Below are positions 57,752 to 64,000 of a DNA stretch of 64,000 nt, piece after piece. The notes under the pieces were generated by a model. That model was given only the letters and a program-made list of their open reading frames with translations. It ran no database searches and was not told where the DNA came from. Position 1 is the stretch's first letter; each line of letters begins with the position of its first letter. Origin of the DNA: Mycobacterium sp. 852013-51886_SCH5428379. Its GTDB lineage: Bacteria; Actinomycetota; Actinomycetes; Mycobacteriales; Mycobacteriaceae. The stretch is from assembly GCF_001665575.1 (NCBI RefSeq), contig NZ_LZSU01000037.1:1-64000 (forward strand). The letters are read 5' to 3'. The position numbers were made by a program, and so were the translations under genes.

Positions 57752-58237
57752 CTACTGCGTGACGTACACCCCGACCACCCACGCGACGGTCGCCAGGAGC
57801 GCACCCGCCAACTCCACCCCCATCGACAGCGCCACCCCTTTGAGCGCGTGCACTGTCGACGCCCACGCGACCCGCTGATCCCTGCGCACACCCAGCTCGG
57901 TCAGATAGATCCCGCCGACGAAGCCGATCACCAGCCCGAGCACCGGGATCACGAAGAAGCCGATGACGCCCAGCACGCCGCCGGTCACCAGACTCATCGT
58001 GCGCACGTCGGCCGCCCGCATGCGCCGCATCGGCCACAGGTATTTGATCAGCAGCGCCGCCCCGAGAATCACGGTCACCACGCCGAGCGTCACCCAGGCG
58101 GCGGTGGTCTGTTCGACGAATGCCCACACCGCGATCGCGGCGAAGACCAACAGCGTGCCGGGCAGCAGCGGCACGACGATGCCGATGATCCCGACCGCGA
58201 TCGCCAGGGCGACCAGCACGATCCCGCCGAAACTCAT
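57752..58237 (-). CDS. DUF456 membrane protein
   Basis: This 161-residue protein has four or five membrane helices and the DUF456 features GIVVPLLPGTLLVF (first helix pair), GFFVIPVLGLVIGFVGGIYLTEL and an N-terminal hydrophobic start. Function unknown. ATG 58237 is 9 bp downstream of the HAD gene stop on the same strand; it is convergent with the ptpB gene, 16 bp apart. Confidence 0.85.
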   Translation of the reverse strand: MSFGGIVLVALAIAVGIIGIVVPLLPGTLLVFAAIAVWAFVEQTTAAWVTLGVVTVILGAALLIKYLWPMRRMRAADVRTMSLVTGGVLGVIGFFVIPVLGLVIGFVGGIYLTELGVRRDQRVAWASTVHALKGVALSMGVELAGALLATVAWVVGVYVTQ

Positions 58238-58246
58238 GCCCCGAAT

Positions 58247-58951
58247 CTACGCATGCAGCTGGTCGGCCAGGTCGCCGAAATCCGCGGCGACCAGATCGAA
58301 CTCGCCCTCTTCATAGCGCGGGGGCCTGCGCCCCGGTCCGCGCTCCAGCGGCCGCACCACGTATCCGGTGCGCAGTCCGGCGTCGCGGGCGGCCCGCAGA
58401 TCGCTCGGGTGTGCGGCCACCAGCATCAGCTCGTCCGGGGCGACGTCGAGTAGCGCCGCGCAGCCCAGATACACCTCGGGGTCCGGTTTGTAGTGGCCGA
58501 ACAGCTCGGCCGACATCACGCAATCCCACGGCAGGCCGGCGTGTTTGGCCATGTTCGTCAGCAGCGACACATTGCCGTTGGACAGCGGCGTGATGACATA
58601 ACGCTGTTTGAGTCGCGTCAGCCCTCCCACCGAGTCCGGCCACGGGTTCAGCCGGTGCCACACCCGGTTGAGGTCGTCGATGTCCTGCTCGCCGACACCG
58701 GCGATGTCGCCGAGTAACTCGACGAGCATCCCGCGGTGCAGATCGTCGAGTTTCGTCCACGGCACCTCGCCGCGGCGGACGCGATCCATCGCCGGCACGT
58801 AGCCGCCACGCCAGTCGTCGGCGAACGCCGCCCAGTCCCGTGTCACGCCGTGGCGCCTACCGAACTCCGCGGCCTCGGCGATGACGCTGGACCGCCAGTC
58901 GACGACGGTGCCGAACACGTCGAACGCCAACGCCCGCAACTCCGTCACCAT
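58247..58951 (-). CDS. Haloacid dehalogenase type II-like HAD hydrolase
   Basis: This 234-residue HAD protein has motif I in LAFDVFGTVVDWRSS (nucleophile Asp11, with DVFGTVV as in type II dehalogenases), motif II TPLSNGN, the KPDPEVYLGCA lysine and motif III VAAHPSDLRAARDAGL. A GAGGAA site 6 bp before ATG 58951 fixes this start rather than the longer frame. It releases halide from 2-haloacids in characterised members; a phosphatase role is the alternative. Lies 25 bp downstream of the quinone oxidoreductase gene. Confidence 0.85.
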   Translation of the reverse strand: MVTELRALAFDVFGTVVDWRSSVIAEAAEFGRRHGVTRDWAAFADDWRGGYVPAMDRVRRGEVPWTKLDDLHRGMLVELLGDIAGVGEQDIDDLNRVWHRLNPWPDSVGGLTRLKQRYVITPLSNGNVSLLTNMAKHAGLPWDCVMSAELFGHYKPDPEVYLGCAALLDVAPDELMLVAAHPSDLRAARDAGLRTGYVVRPLERGPGRRPPRYEEGEFDLVAADFGDLADQLHA

Positions 58952-58976
58952 CGTCGGTTCCTCGCGCAAGCGCTCG

Positions 58977-59939
58977 TCACGGTTCCAGGACCAGCTTCCC
59001 GCGAATCTCGCCATTGGCCAGCGCTTCGAGCGCCGCTCGGCCCTCTGCCAGCGGGTGGCGCACCGGCGGCGGCGGCCGCAGCCCGCCCTCGACCAGCTTG
59101 CTCAGCCCGAACCCGAACAGCGACTGCGCACCCGGGGTGCGGTTGACGAACTCACCCCACCCGACGCCGACGACCGAGACGTTGCGCAGCAGCAGCCGGT
59201 TCACCTTCACCGTCGGGATACCGCCCGCGGCGAAACCGAGGACCAGCAGCCGGCCCTCGGTGGTCAGCGCGCGCACGGCGTCGTCGAACGCCGGACCGCC
59301 GATCGGATCGACCACCAGGTCGACGCCGCGGCCGTCGGTGGCGTCCTTGACCGCCTGCAGCCAGCCGTCGGTCAGCGGCAGCACCACGTCGGCACCCAGC
59401 GAGGCCACGAAATCTGCGGCCTCCTGCCGGTGCACCAGCGCGATCACGCGCGCGCCGAGCGCCTTGGCGATCTGCACCGATGCCGTCCCGATACCGCCGG
59501 CCGAGCCCAGCACCAGCACCGTCTCCCCGGGCCGCAGCGCGCCGCGGCGGACCAGGGCGAAATACATCGTGTAGTAGTTGCCGAGCAGCGCCGCCGCGGA
59601 CGCGTCGTCGATGTCGGCGGGCGTCGGGACCACGTTGTCCACGCCGACCGCCACCCGCTCAGCGAAGGCGCCCAGCGGGGTGAACGCCGAAACCCGTTGT
59701 CCAACTGATAATTCCGATCCGGGCGGAGCGGAGCGCACCGTGCCTGCGACCTCCATGCCCGGCACGAACGGCGGCTCCAGCCGCAGCTGGTACTCGCCGC
59801 GCAGCAGCAGCAGATCGGGGAAGCAGACGCCGGCCGCGCCGACGTCCACCACCACCGCGCCCTCGCCGCCGGGTTCGTCGACGTCGGTGTAGTCCAGCCC
59901 GCTCGGGCCGGAGAGTTCCCGTGCGAGAAGGGCTTTCAC
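58977..59939 (-). CDS. NADPH:quinone oxidoreductase (Rv0149-like)
   Basis: This 320-residue zinc-less medium-chain dehydrogenase has an N-terminal GroES-like domain (FVPGMEVAGTVRSAPPG) and the NADPH-binding VLVLGSAGGIGTASVQIAKALGARVIA. It keeps none of the zinc-binding Cys/His of alcohol dehydrogenases, placing it with quinone oxidoreductases. GTG start 59939. It follows the SDR gene by 15 bp in the same direction, as in Rv0148-Rv0149. Confidence 0.9.
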   Translation of the reverse strand: MKALLARELSGPSGLDYTDVDEPGGEGAVVVDVGAAGVCFPDLLLLRGEYQLRLEPPFVPGMEVAGTVRSAPPGSELSVGQRVSAFTPLGAFAERVAVGVDNVVPTPADIDDASAAALLGNYYTMYFALVRRGALRPGETVLVLGSAGGIGTASVQIAKALGARVIALVHRQEAADFVASLGADVVLPLTDGWLQAVKDATDGRGVDLVVDPIGGPAFDDAVRALTTEGRLLVLGFAAGGIPTVKVNRLLLRNVSVVGVGWGEFVNRTPGAQSLFGFGLSKLVEGGLRPPPPVRHPLAEGRAALEALANGEIRGKLVLEP

Positions 59940-59954
59940 TGCTGCATCTCCCGT

Positions 59955-60818
59955 CTAGCCGAGCTTGAAGCTGGCCTGCTGGGCTGCCGACAGATCGGTG
60001 ATCTCGCCCCACTTGCCCGCGACGTCGTCGACCGTGGGCACGTTGGTGAACGTGGTGCCTTCATTCTGGAAGAGCGCTGCCCGTTGTACTTTGCCACCGC
60101 CGACGATGAACACCGACGCGGTGTCGGGCACCTCCTCGGTCATCAGGTAGGCCACGACCGGCGCCACGTATTCGGGGGTCAGCTTCTCGAACACCTCGGG
60201 CGGCAGGATGTCCTGCGTCATCCGGGTCGCGGCGATCGGGGCGACGGCGTTGGCCTTGATGTCGTACTTCGCGCCCTCCTGGGCCAGGGTGTTGATCAGG
60301 CCGACGAGCCCGAGCTTCGCGGCGCCGTAGTTGGCCTGCCCGAAGTTGCCGAACAGACCACTGGTCGAGGTGGCGACGACGATTCGGCCGAAGCCGTTCT
60401 CGCGGAAGTGCGGCCACGCCGCGCGGATCACGTTGTATCCGCCGTACAGGTGCACCTTGAGCACCGAATCCCAGTTCTCGAACGACATCTTGTGGAAGGT
60501 GCCGTCGCGCAGGATGCCGGCGTTGCTCACCACGCCGTCGACCTTGCCGAACTCGTCGATCGCGGTCTTGATGATGTTCTCGGCACCCTCGGCTTCGGCC
60601 ACGGAGTCGTAGTTGGCCACCGCGCGGCCGCCTGCGGCCTTGATCTCCTCGACCACCTGATCGGCCATCGCCGATCCGGCCCCGGTGCCGTCACGTGCGC
60701 CGCCGAGGTCGTTGACCACGACACTGGCGCCCTCGCGGGCCAGCGTCAGCGCGTACTCCCGCCCCAGACCGCCACCGGCCCCGGTGACGACGATGACTCG
60801 ATCCTGCACTCCTGACAT
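59955..60818 (-). CDS. Short-chain dehydrogenase (Rv0148-like, MFE-2 type)
   Basis: This 287-residue SDR has TGAGGGLGREYALTLAREGA (from residue 12), VVVNDLGGARDGTG, SNAGILRDGTF, TSTSGLFGNFGQANYGAAKLGL with catalytic Tyr-x3-Lys, and a C-terminal extension ending ITDLSAAQQASFKLG. The pattern is that of the dehydrogenase unit of peroxisomal-type multifunctional enzyme 2, which oxidises 3-hydroxyacyl-CoA. It matches Rv0148 in size. AGAGGA lies 5 bp before ATG 60818. Likely part of fatty acid or sterol beta-oxidation. Confidence 0.92.
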   Translation of the reverse strand: MSGVQDRVIVVTGAGGGLGREYALTLAREGASVVVNDLGGARDGTGAGSAMADQVVEEIKAAGGRAVANYDSVAEAEGAENIIKTAIDEFGKVDGVVSNAGILRDGTFHKMSFENWDSVLKVHLYGGYNVIRAAWPHFRENGFGRIVVATSTSGLFGNFGQANYGAAKLGLVGLINTLAQEGAKYDIKANAVAPIAATRMTQDILPPEVFEKLTPEYVAPVVAYLMTEEVPDTASVFIVGGGKVQRAALFQNEGTTFTNVPTVDDVAGKWGEITDLSAAQQASFKLG

Positions 60819-60925
60819 GGGGTTCCTCTCGGCAATGTCGGCCAGTTCACCTCTAGGTATACGGCGGCGGGATCGGCGCCGGAACGCCGGGTCGGGTATC
60901 GCGTTCCGCCTCCGCCGATTAAATC

Positions 60926-61846
60926 GTGTGGTTTATTCGGAAGGTGCAGATCGGTGCGGCCGACGAGGTCTTCCATCCCCCCAGCGACGACCCGGACTGG
61001 TGCGAGAGCGGGTGGTTCGGCTTCGCCATCCCCGAACGCGACATCAACGGGTTCATCTACTACTTCCACGATGTGCGCACCGGCGCCTCCGGGGGCGGTC
61101 CGGCGCTGTGGGATCCGGCCGGTGAAGAGATCTATGACTGCCTGTTCTACGATTGGCGCTGGCAGCAACCACCAACGGGCGCAATGGAATTCGCCGACTT
61201 CACGCTGCCGAACTCGCTGCGGCACGAGGTGGTGGAGCCGCTGCGGCACTACCGGCTGTCCTATGCAGCGCTGGGTCTGGAGTTCGAATTGGAGTGGACA
61301 GCCCTGATGGGGCCGCACGCCCTCGGCCCGGCCTCGGCCCAGCGGTGCCATCTCGACCAGCCGGGCCGCATCCGCGGCCGGATGCGGCTGGGCGGCGAGG
61401 ACTTGGACCTCGACTGCTTCTCGATGCGCGACCGCACCTGGGGTCCGCACCGGCCGGGCGCCCGCCGATCGGGTGACTACCTGTGGGCCATCGCCGGACC
61501 CGACGACCATTGGCACGCGATCACGATGGCCGGCGACCGGCCCGGGGCCGACGTGCTGGTGGGCGGATACCTCGTGCGCGACGGCCGCCTCGGCGAGCTG
61601 AAGCAGGGTTCGCGGCTGGTGCCCGAGCGCCGGAGAGGCGCACCCCGGCGGGTGGTGTTCGACGCCGAGGACGAGTTCGGCCGGACGCTGCACGCCGAGG
61701 GCGACGTGCGCACGGCGCTGCGATGGCTGGGCTGGCCCGGCCGGATGACGTTCTGGACGCTGACCGACTGGCGCTGGGACGGGCGGCAGGGTTGGGGCGA
61801 GGATCAGGAGTTCTTCGCCCGCGAGCAGGTCCGCGCGTTGTACTAG
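60926..61846 (+). CDS. Conserved protein of unknown function (carotenoid-hydratase-like beta-barrel)
   Basis: This 306-residue protein starts with GTG and has no signal peptide or membrane helix. It has an aromatic-rich N-terminal half (GFIYYFHDVRTGASGGGPALW, WDPAGEEIYDCLFYDWRW) and a second half with FSMRDRTWGPHRPGARR, HAITMAGDRPGADV and FWTLTDWRW. The RDRTWGPH element recalls a group of actinobacterial proteins related to hydroxyneurosporene/carotenoid hydratase-like folds (DUF7064-type). No enzymatic residues can be assigned. Its stop overlaps the convergent methyltransferase stop within CTAG. Confidence 0.65.
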   Translation: MWFIRKVQIGAADEVFHPPSDDPDWCESGWFGFAIPERDINGFIYYFHDVRTGASGGGPALWDPAGEEIYDCLFYDWRWQQPPTGAMEFADFTLPNSLRHEVVEPLRHYRLSYAALGLEFELEWTALMGPHALGPASAQRCHLDQPGRIRGRMRLGGEDLDLDCFSMRDRTWGPHRPGARRSGDYLWAIAGPDDHWHAITMAGDRPGADVLVGGYLVRDGRLGELKQGSRLVPERRRGAPRRVVFDAEDEFGRTLHAEGDVRTALRWLGWPGRMTFWTLTDWRWDGRQGWGEDQEFFAREQVRALY

Positions 61847-62610
61847 GCGATCTTCTGGGCGGTACCCAGGACCGCGTGCTCGGACATCTCCGCGCGGTGC
61901 GCGGCCAGTTCCGGCAGGTCACGGGCATCGACGACGTCGGTCCACCAGCCGCGCGAGGTGAGCCAGTCGGCCGCGTCCGAGCGCCCGGAGCACCGGCCGA
62001 GCGCGTCGTCGTAGGCGAGCACGCTGCCCGCCGCGCTGAGCCCGTCGATCTCGGACAGCAACACGTCCTGCGCGTCGTCGGGCAGCGGCAGCAGCGCCTC
62101 GGCCAGCCACGCCGTCGGCTCGTTGTGGTTGAAGCCCGCGTTCCACAGCTCCCGGGGCCAGCGTCCGTCGGCCGCGACCGCGACCGGATACCAGCCTTCG
62201 GGCCGCTGGGCGCCGTGCGCGTCGAGGACCGCCGTCTTGAACTCCAGCACCTTGGGCCACTCGACCTCGAAGATCGTCGTCTCCGCCGGCCACCGCAGCC
62301 GGAAGGCGCGGGTGTCCAGGCCGGCGGCCAGGATCACGCACTGGCGCACCCCGGCGCGCACGGCGTCGGCGAGAAACGCGTCGAACCGCCTGCTGCGCGC
62401 CGCCTGGTAGTCGGCCAGGACATGGTGGGCCGCGGCCAGGGCGGGCACCTCGTCGATGAGGGCGGTGGAGCGCTGCAGGACCGCGGTGATCTCGGGGGTA
62501 CCGATCAGCACGGCGGCCAGCGGGTCAGCACATCCGGAGGCGCTCGCGACGGCCGCGGTGCTCAGCACGGCGGCCGGGCTGACGCCGCCGATGACACTCG
62601 AAGTCTCCAC
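61843..62610 (-). CDS. TIGR00027-type SAM methyltransferase, diverged paralog
   Basis: This 255-residue protein follows the mycobacterial TIGR00027/LCMT-like family: VRQCVILAAGLDTRAFRLRWP, then FEVEWPKVLEFK and PTAWLAEALLPLPDDAQD. Compared with the neighbouring 319-residue copy, the usual WLAEGLLMYLP block has become WLAEALLPLPD, and it lacks about 60 residues in all. GTG 62610 is 8 bp after the upstream stop. It still has a plausible SAM site, but altered residues in the substrate region suggest changed function. Confidence 0.8.
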   Translation of the reverse strand: METSSVIGGVSPAAVLSTAAVASASGCADPLAAVLIGTPEITAVLQRSTALIDEVPALAAAHHVLADYQAARSRRFDAFLADAVRAGVRQCVILAAGLDTRAFRLRWPAETTIFEVEWPKVLEFKTAVLDAHGAQRPEGWYPVAVAADGRWPRELWNAGFNHNEPTAWLAEALLPLPDDAQDVLLSEIDGLSAAGSVLAYDDALGRCSGRSDAADWLTSRGWWTDVVDARDLPELAAHRAEMSEHAVLGTAQKIA

Positions 62611-62618
62611 GCGGCGGC

Positions 62619-63578
62619 CTACGCGTTCCGCTGGGCGGTGACGAAATCCGAGAAGCCGCCCTGTCTGGCGTCGTCGCCGCCGGGCTCGAAGTCGGCGGGC
62701 AGCACCCAGCGGCCCAGGCGGCGCATCTCGTCCGGGGAGTGGACGGCGGTGGCGGACCATCCGTGCTCGTCCAGCCAGGCGTCGACCGCGGCGCGGTCGG
62801 GATCCTCGTAGATGAGCTCCTGGATATCCAGGGTCTCGGCCATGTCGAATTTCTCGGCGATGCGCTCGAACCGCTCGCGCATCTGCCGGCGTCGCTCGTC
62901 GGAGGTCTGGAAACCGGCGGTCTCGGCGGCCACCCGGCTGCCCGGTGCGGACAGGTCGGTGATCTGCGCGAACAGTCGGTCCTGGGCGTCGGCGGGCAGA
63001 TACATCAGCAGCCCTTCGGCCAGCCACGCGGTGGGCTGCGCGGGATCGAAGCCGGCGTCGCGCAGCGCGGCGGGCCAGTCGAGGCGAAGGTCCATCGGCA
63101 CCTCGCGGCGGTCGGCGACCGGGGTGACGGAGTGCTCGGCGAGTCGAGACGCCTTGTACTCGAGCACCTTGGGCTGATCGATCTCGTAGACGACGGTGCC
63201 GTCCGGCCACGGCAGCCGGTAGGCCCGCGAATCCAGGCCGGAGGCCAGGATGACGATCTGCCGGATGCCCGCCTCGGCGGCGCTGGTGAAGAACGCGTCG
63301 AAGAAGTGGGTTCGCACGGCCTGGTAGTTGTTCATGTGCGTGAAGATCGCGGCGGCTTCGGCGTCCGCCTCGGCGACCCGGTCGACGAAATCGGCGTCGA
63401 GCACCGATTCCCAGATGCCGGTGCCCGCGCCGGCGACCAGGATGCTCGCGTACGGGTCCTCGATGAGCGGGTCAGCGCTCGCCGTCTCGGCGGCGCGCGA
63501 GGCGGCCACCATGACCGCGGTCGATCCGACGCTGGTCGCGATGTCCCAGGTGTCGTCGTGACTCCGCAACGAGCTCAT
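62619..63578 (-). CDS. TIGR00027-type SAM methyltransferase (Rv0145/Rv0146-like)
   Basis: This 319-residue protein opens with SHDDTWDIATSVGSTAVMVAASRAAET, the conserved head of this mycobacterial family. It continues with IRQIVILASGLDSRAYRLPWP, YEIDQPKVLEYK and PTAWLAEGLLMYLPADAQDRLF. ATG 63578 fits the family N-terminus. Members are putative O-methyltransferases with unknown acceptors; they are multi-copy in mycobacteria. It follows the TetR gene by 72 bp and precedes its diverged paralog by 8 bp. Confidence 0.9.
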   Translation of the reverse strand: MSSLRSHDDTWDIATSVGSTAVMVAASRAAETASADPLIEDPYASILVAGAGTGIWESVLDADFVDRVAEADAEAAAIFTHMNNYQAVRTHFFDAFFTSAAEAGIRQIVILASGLDSRAYRLPWPDGTVVYEIDQPKVLEYKASRLAEHSVTPVADRREVPMDLRLDWPAALRDAGFDPAQPTAWLAEGLLMYLPADAQDRLFAQITDLSAPGSRVAAETAGFQTSDERRRQMRERFERIAEKFDMAETLDIQELIYEDPDRAAVDAWLDEHGWSATAVHSPDEMRRLGRWVLPADFEPGGDDARQGGFSDFVTAQRNA

Positions 63579-63650
63579 GCTTCTCCTTCAGGCGGTCGAG
63601 ACCACCATGCTAACGAAGGAGGTTAGGCAAGCTATAGAATGTGCGCGACG

Positions 63651-64000
63651 TCACCGCACGTCGGTGAGCTGCCAGAGCTTGTTCGCCATCAGCAGCTCGA
63701 ACTTCTCGACGATGTCGTCCATCTCCTGCTGGCTGCCGACGTAACCGGCGTAGAAGCCCATCCCCCACATCACCGCGACGAGCATCTCGACCAGCGATGC
63801 GGTGTCGATCTCGGTGCTGAGCTCCCCGCGCTCGATCGCGTCGTTGACCGCCCACGAGACGAAGGACCGGCTCATCCGCAGCGCGTCGTGCTCGTCGCTG
63901 CGCAGATCGGGATGGCGCTGCGACTCCAGCACCGAGGTGACCAGGAACGCCGCCGACGAGCGATCCTCAGAGTCGGCGTGCATGGCCGCGGAGAAGAACG
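63651..64000 (-). CDS. TetR family regulator, C-terminal part (runs off right edge)
   Basis: The minus-strand frame is open from the right edge to a stop at 63651. About 116 residues are visible, all from the ligand-binding half: HADSEDRSSAAFLVTSVLESQ, SWAVNDAIERGELSTEIDTASLVEMLVAVMWGMGFYAGYV, and VEKFELLMANKLWQL. The DNA-binding head is outside the window. Position next to the methyltransferase gene matches Rv0144 (TetR) beside Rv0145. It may regulate the methyltransferase pair downstream. Confidence 0.8.
   Translation of the reverse strand, partial: FFSAAMHADSEDRSSAAFLVTSVLESQRHPDLRSDEHDALRMSRSFVSWAVNDAIERGELSTEIDTASLVEMLVAVMWGMGFYAGYVGSQQEMDDIVEKFELLMANKLWQLTDVR

Noticed and set aside
61843..63210. 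455-codon minus-strand frame as one long methyltransferase
   Set aside because: Its first 200 codons lie out of frame within the upstream 319-residue methyltransferase and have no family features; the true gene begins at GTG 62610.
1..64000. CRISPR arrays, tRNA or rRNA genes, insertion sequences and prophage genes
   Set aside because: No regularly spaced repeats, cloverleaf-like genes, transposase motifs or phage structural genes were recognised by reading; a tRNAscan or ISfinder run could change this.

Overview
The window is high-GC actinobacterial DNA, and its gene content and order are mycobacterial. Judged from recalled protein families and gene order (no database search was run), it is the mirror image of the M. 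tuberculosis segment from about Rv0187 down to Rv0144: O-methyltransferase, Rv0185/Rv0184-like pair, monoacylglycerol lipase (Rv0183), sigG, pirin, the complete mce1 operon with fadD5 and mce1R, adhE1, pntAB, fadE2, the ptpB phosphatase, Rv0149/Rv0148 and the TIGR00027-type methyltransferases. Extra modules absent from that recalled segment suggest a fast-growing environmental species (Mycolicibacterium-like). No rRNA, tRNA, CRISPR array or intact insertion sequence was seen.

Layout. 1-4.5 kb: edge of a 13E12-type DUF222 gene, a secreted serine protease, and a small catabolic module (DAPG/phloretin hydrolase-like enzyme plus berberine-bridge flavoenzyme) divergent from an IclR regulator, with a 39-bp inverted repeat between them. 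4.5-13.2 kb: methyltransferase, metallohydrolase and DUF2786 pair, a lipoprotein resembling an alpha/beta hydrolase but lacking the nucleophile, the lipase, sigG, a DUF4436 membrane protein and MarR regulator, pirin, a sorbosone-dehydrogenase-like lipoprotein and a GlsB-type stress protein. 13.3-19 kb: secreted phosphodiester glycosidase, membrane acyltransferase-SGNH protein, fructosamine kinase, SDR and a YoaK-type protein. 19-33.7 kb: thirteen genes on the minus strand, fadD5-yrbE1A-yrbE1B-mce1A to mce1F plus four Mce-associated proteins, expected to form a lipid importer; the GntR regulator Mce1R is divergent. 34.5-38.3 kb: SRPBCC protein, thioesterase, zinc alcohol dehydrogenase, TetR-SDR pair and a 42-residue unannotated ORF.

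38.3-50.1 kb is the accessory heart of the window. A sulfonate/taurine-type ABC transporter is preceded by an 11-codon GTG ORF ending Cys-Cys-Arg, which looks like a cysteine-responsive attenuator. It is followed by a Na+/H+ antiporter and then seven tightly coupled glycan genes in two divergent arms (six glycosyltransferases and a WcbI-like protein) with no obvious exporter, polymerase or sugar-nucleotide genes. I regard these two as the best candidates for undescribed biology.

50.1-64 kb: fused pntA and pntB (proton-translocating transhydrogenase), a second DUF4436 protein, two acyl-CoA dehydrogenases, a GNAT, the ptpB-like phosphatase, DUF456, a haloacid-dehalogenase-type HAD, quinone oxidoreductase, an SDR of lipid metabolism, a protein of unknown function, two tandem TIGR00027-type methyltransferases and the end of a TetR regulator running off the right edge.
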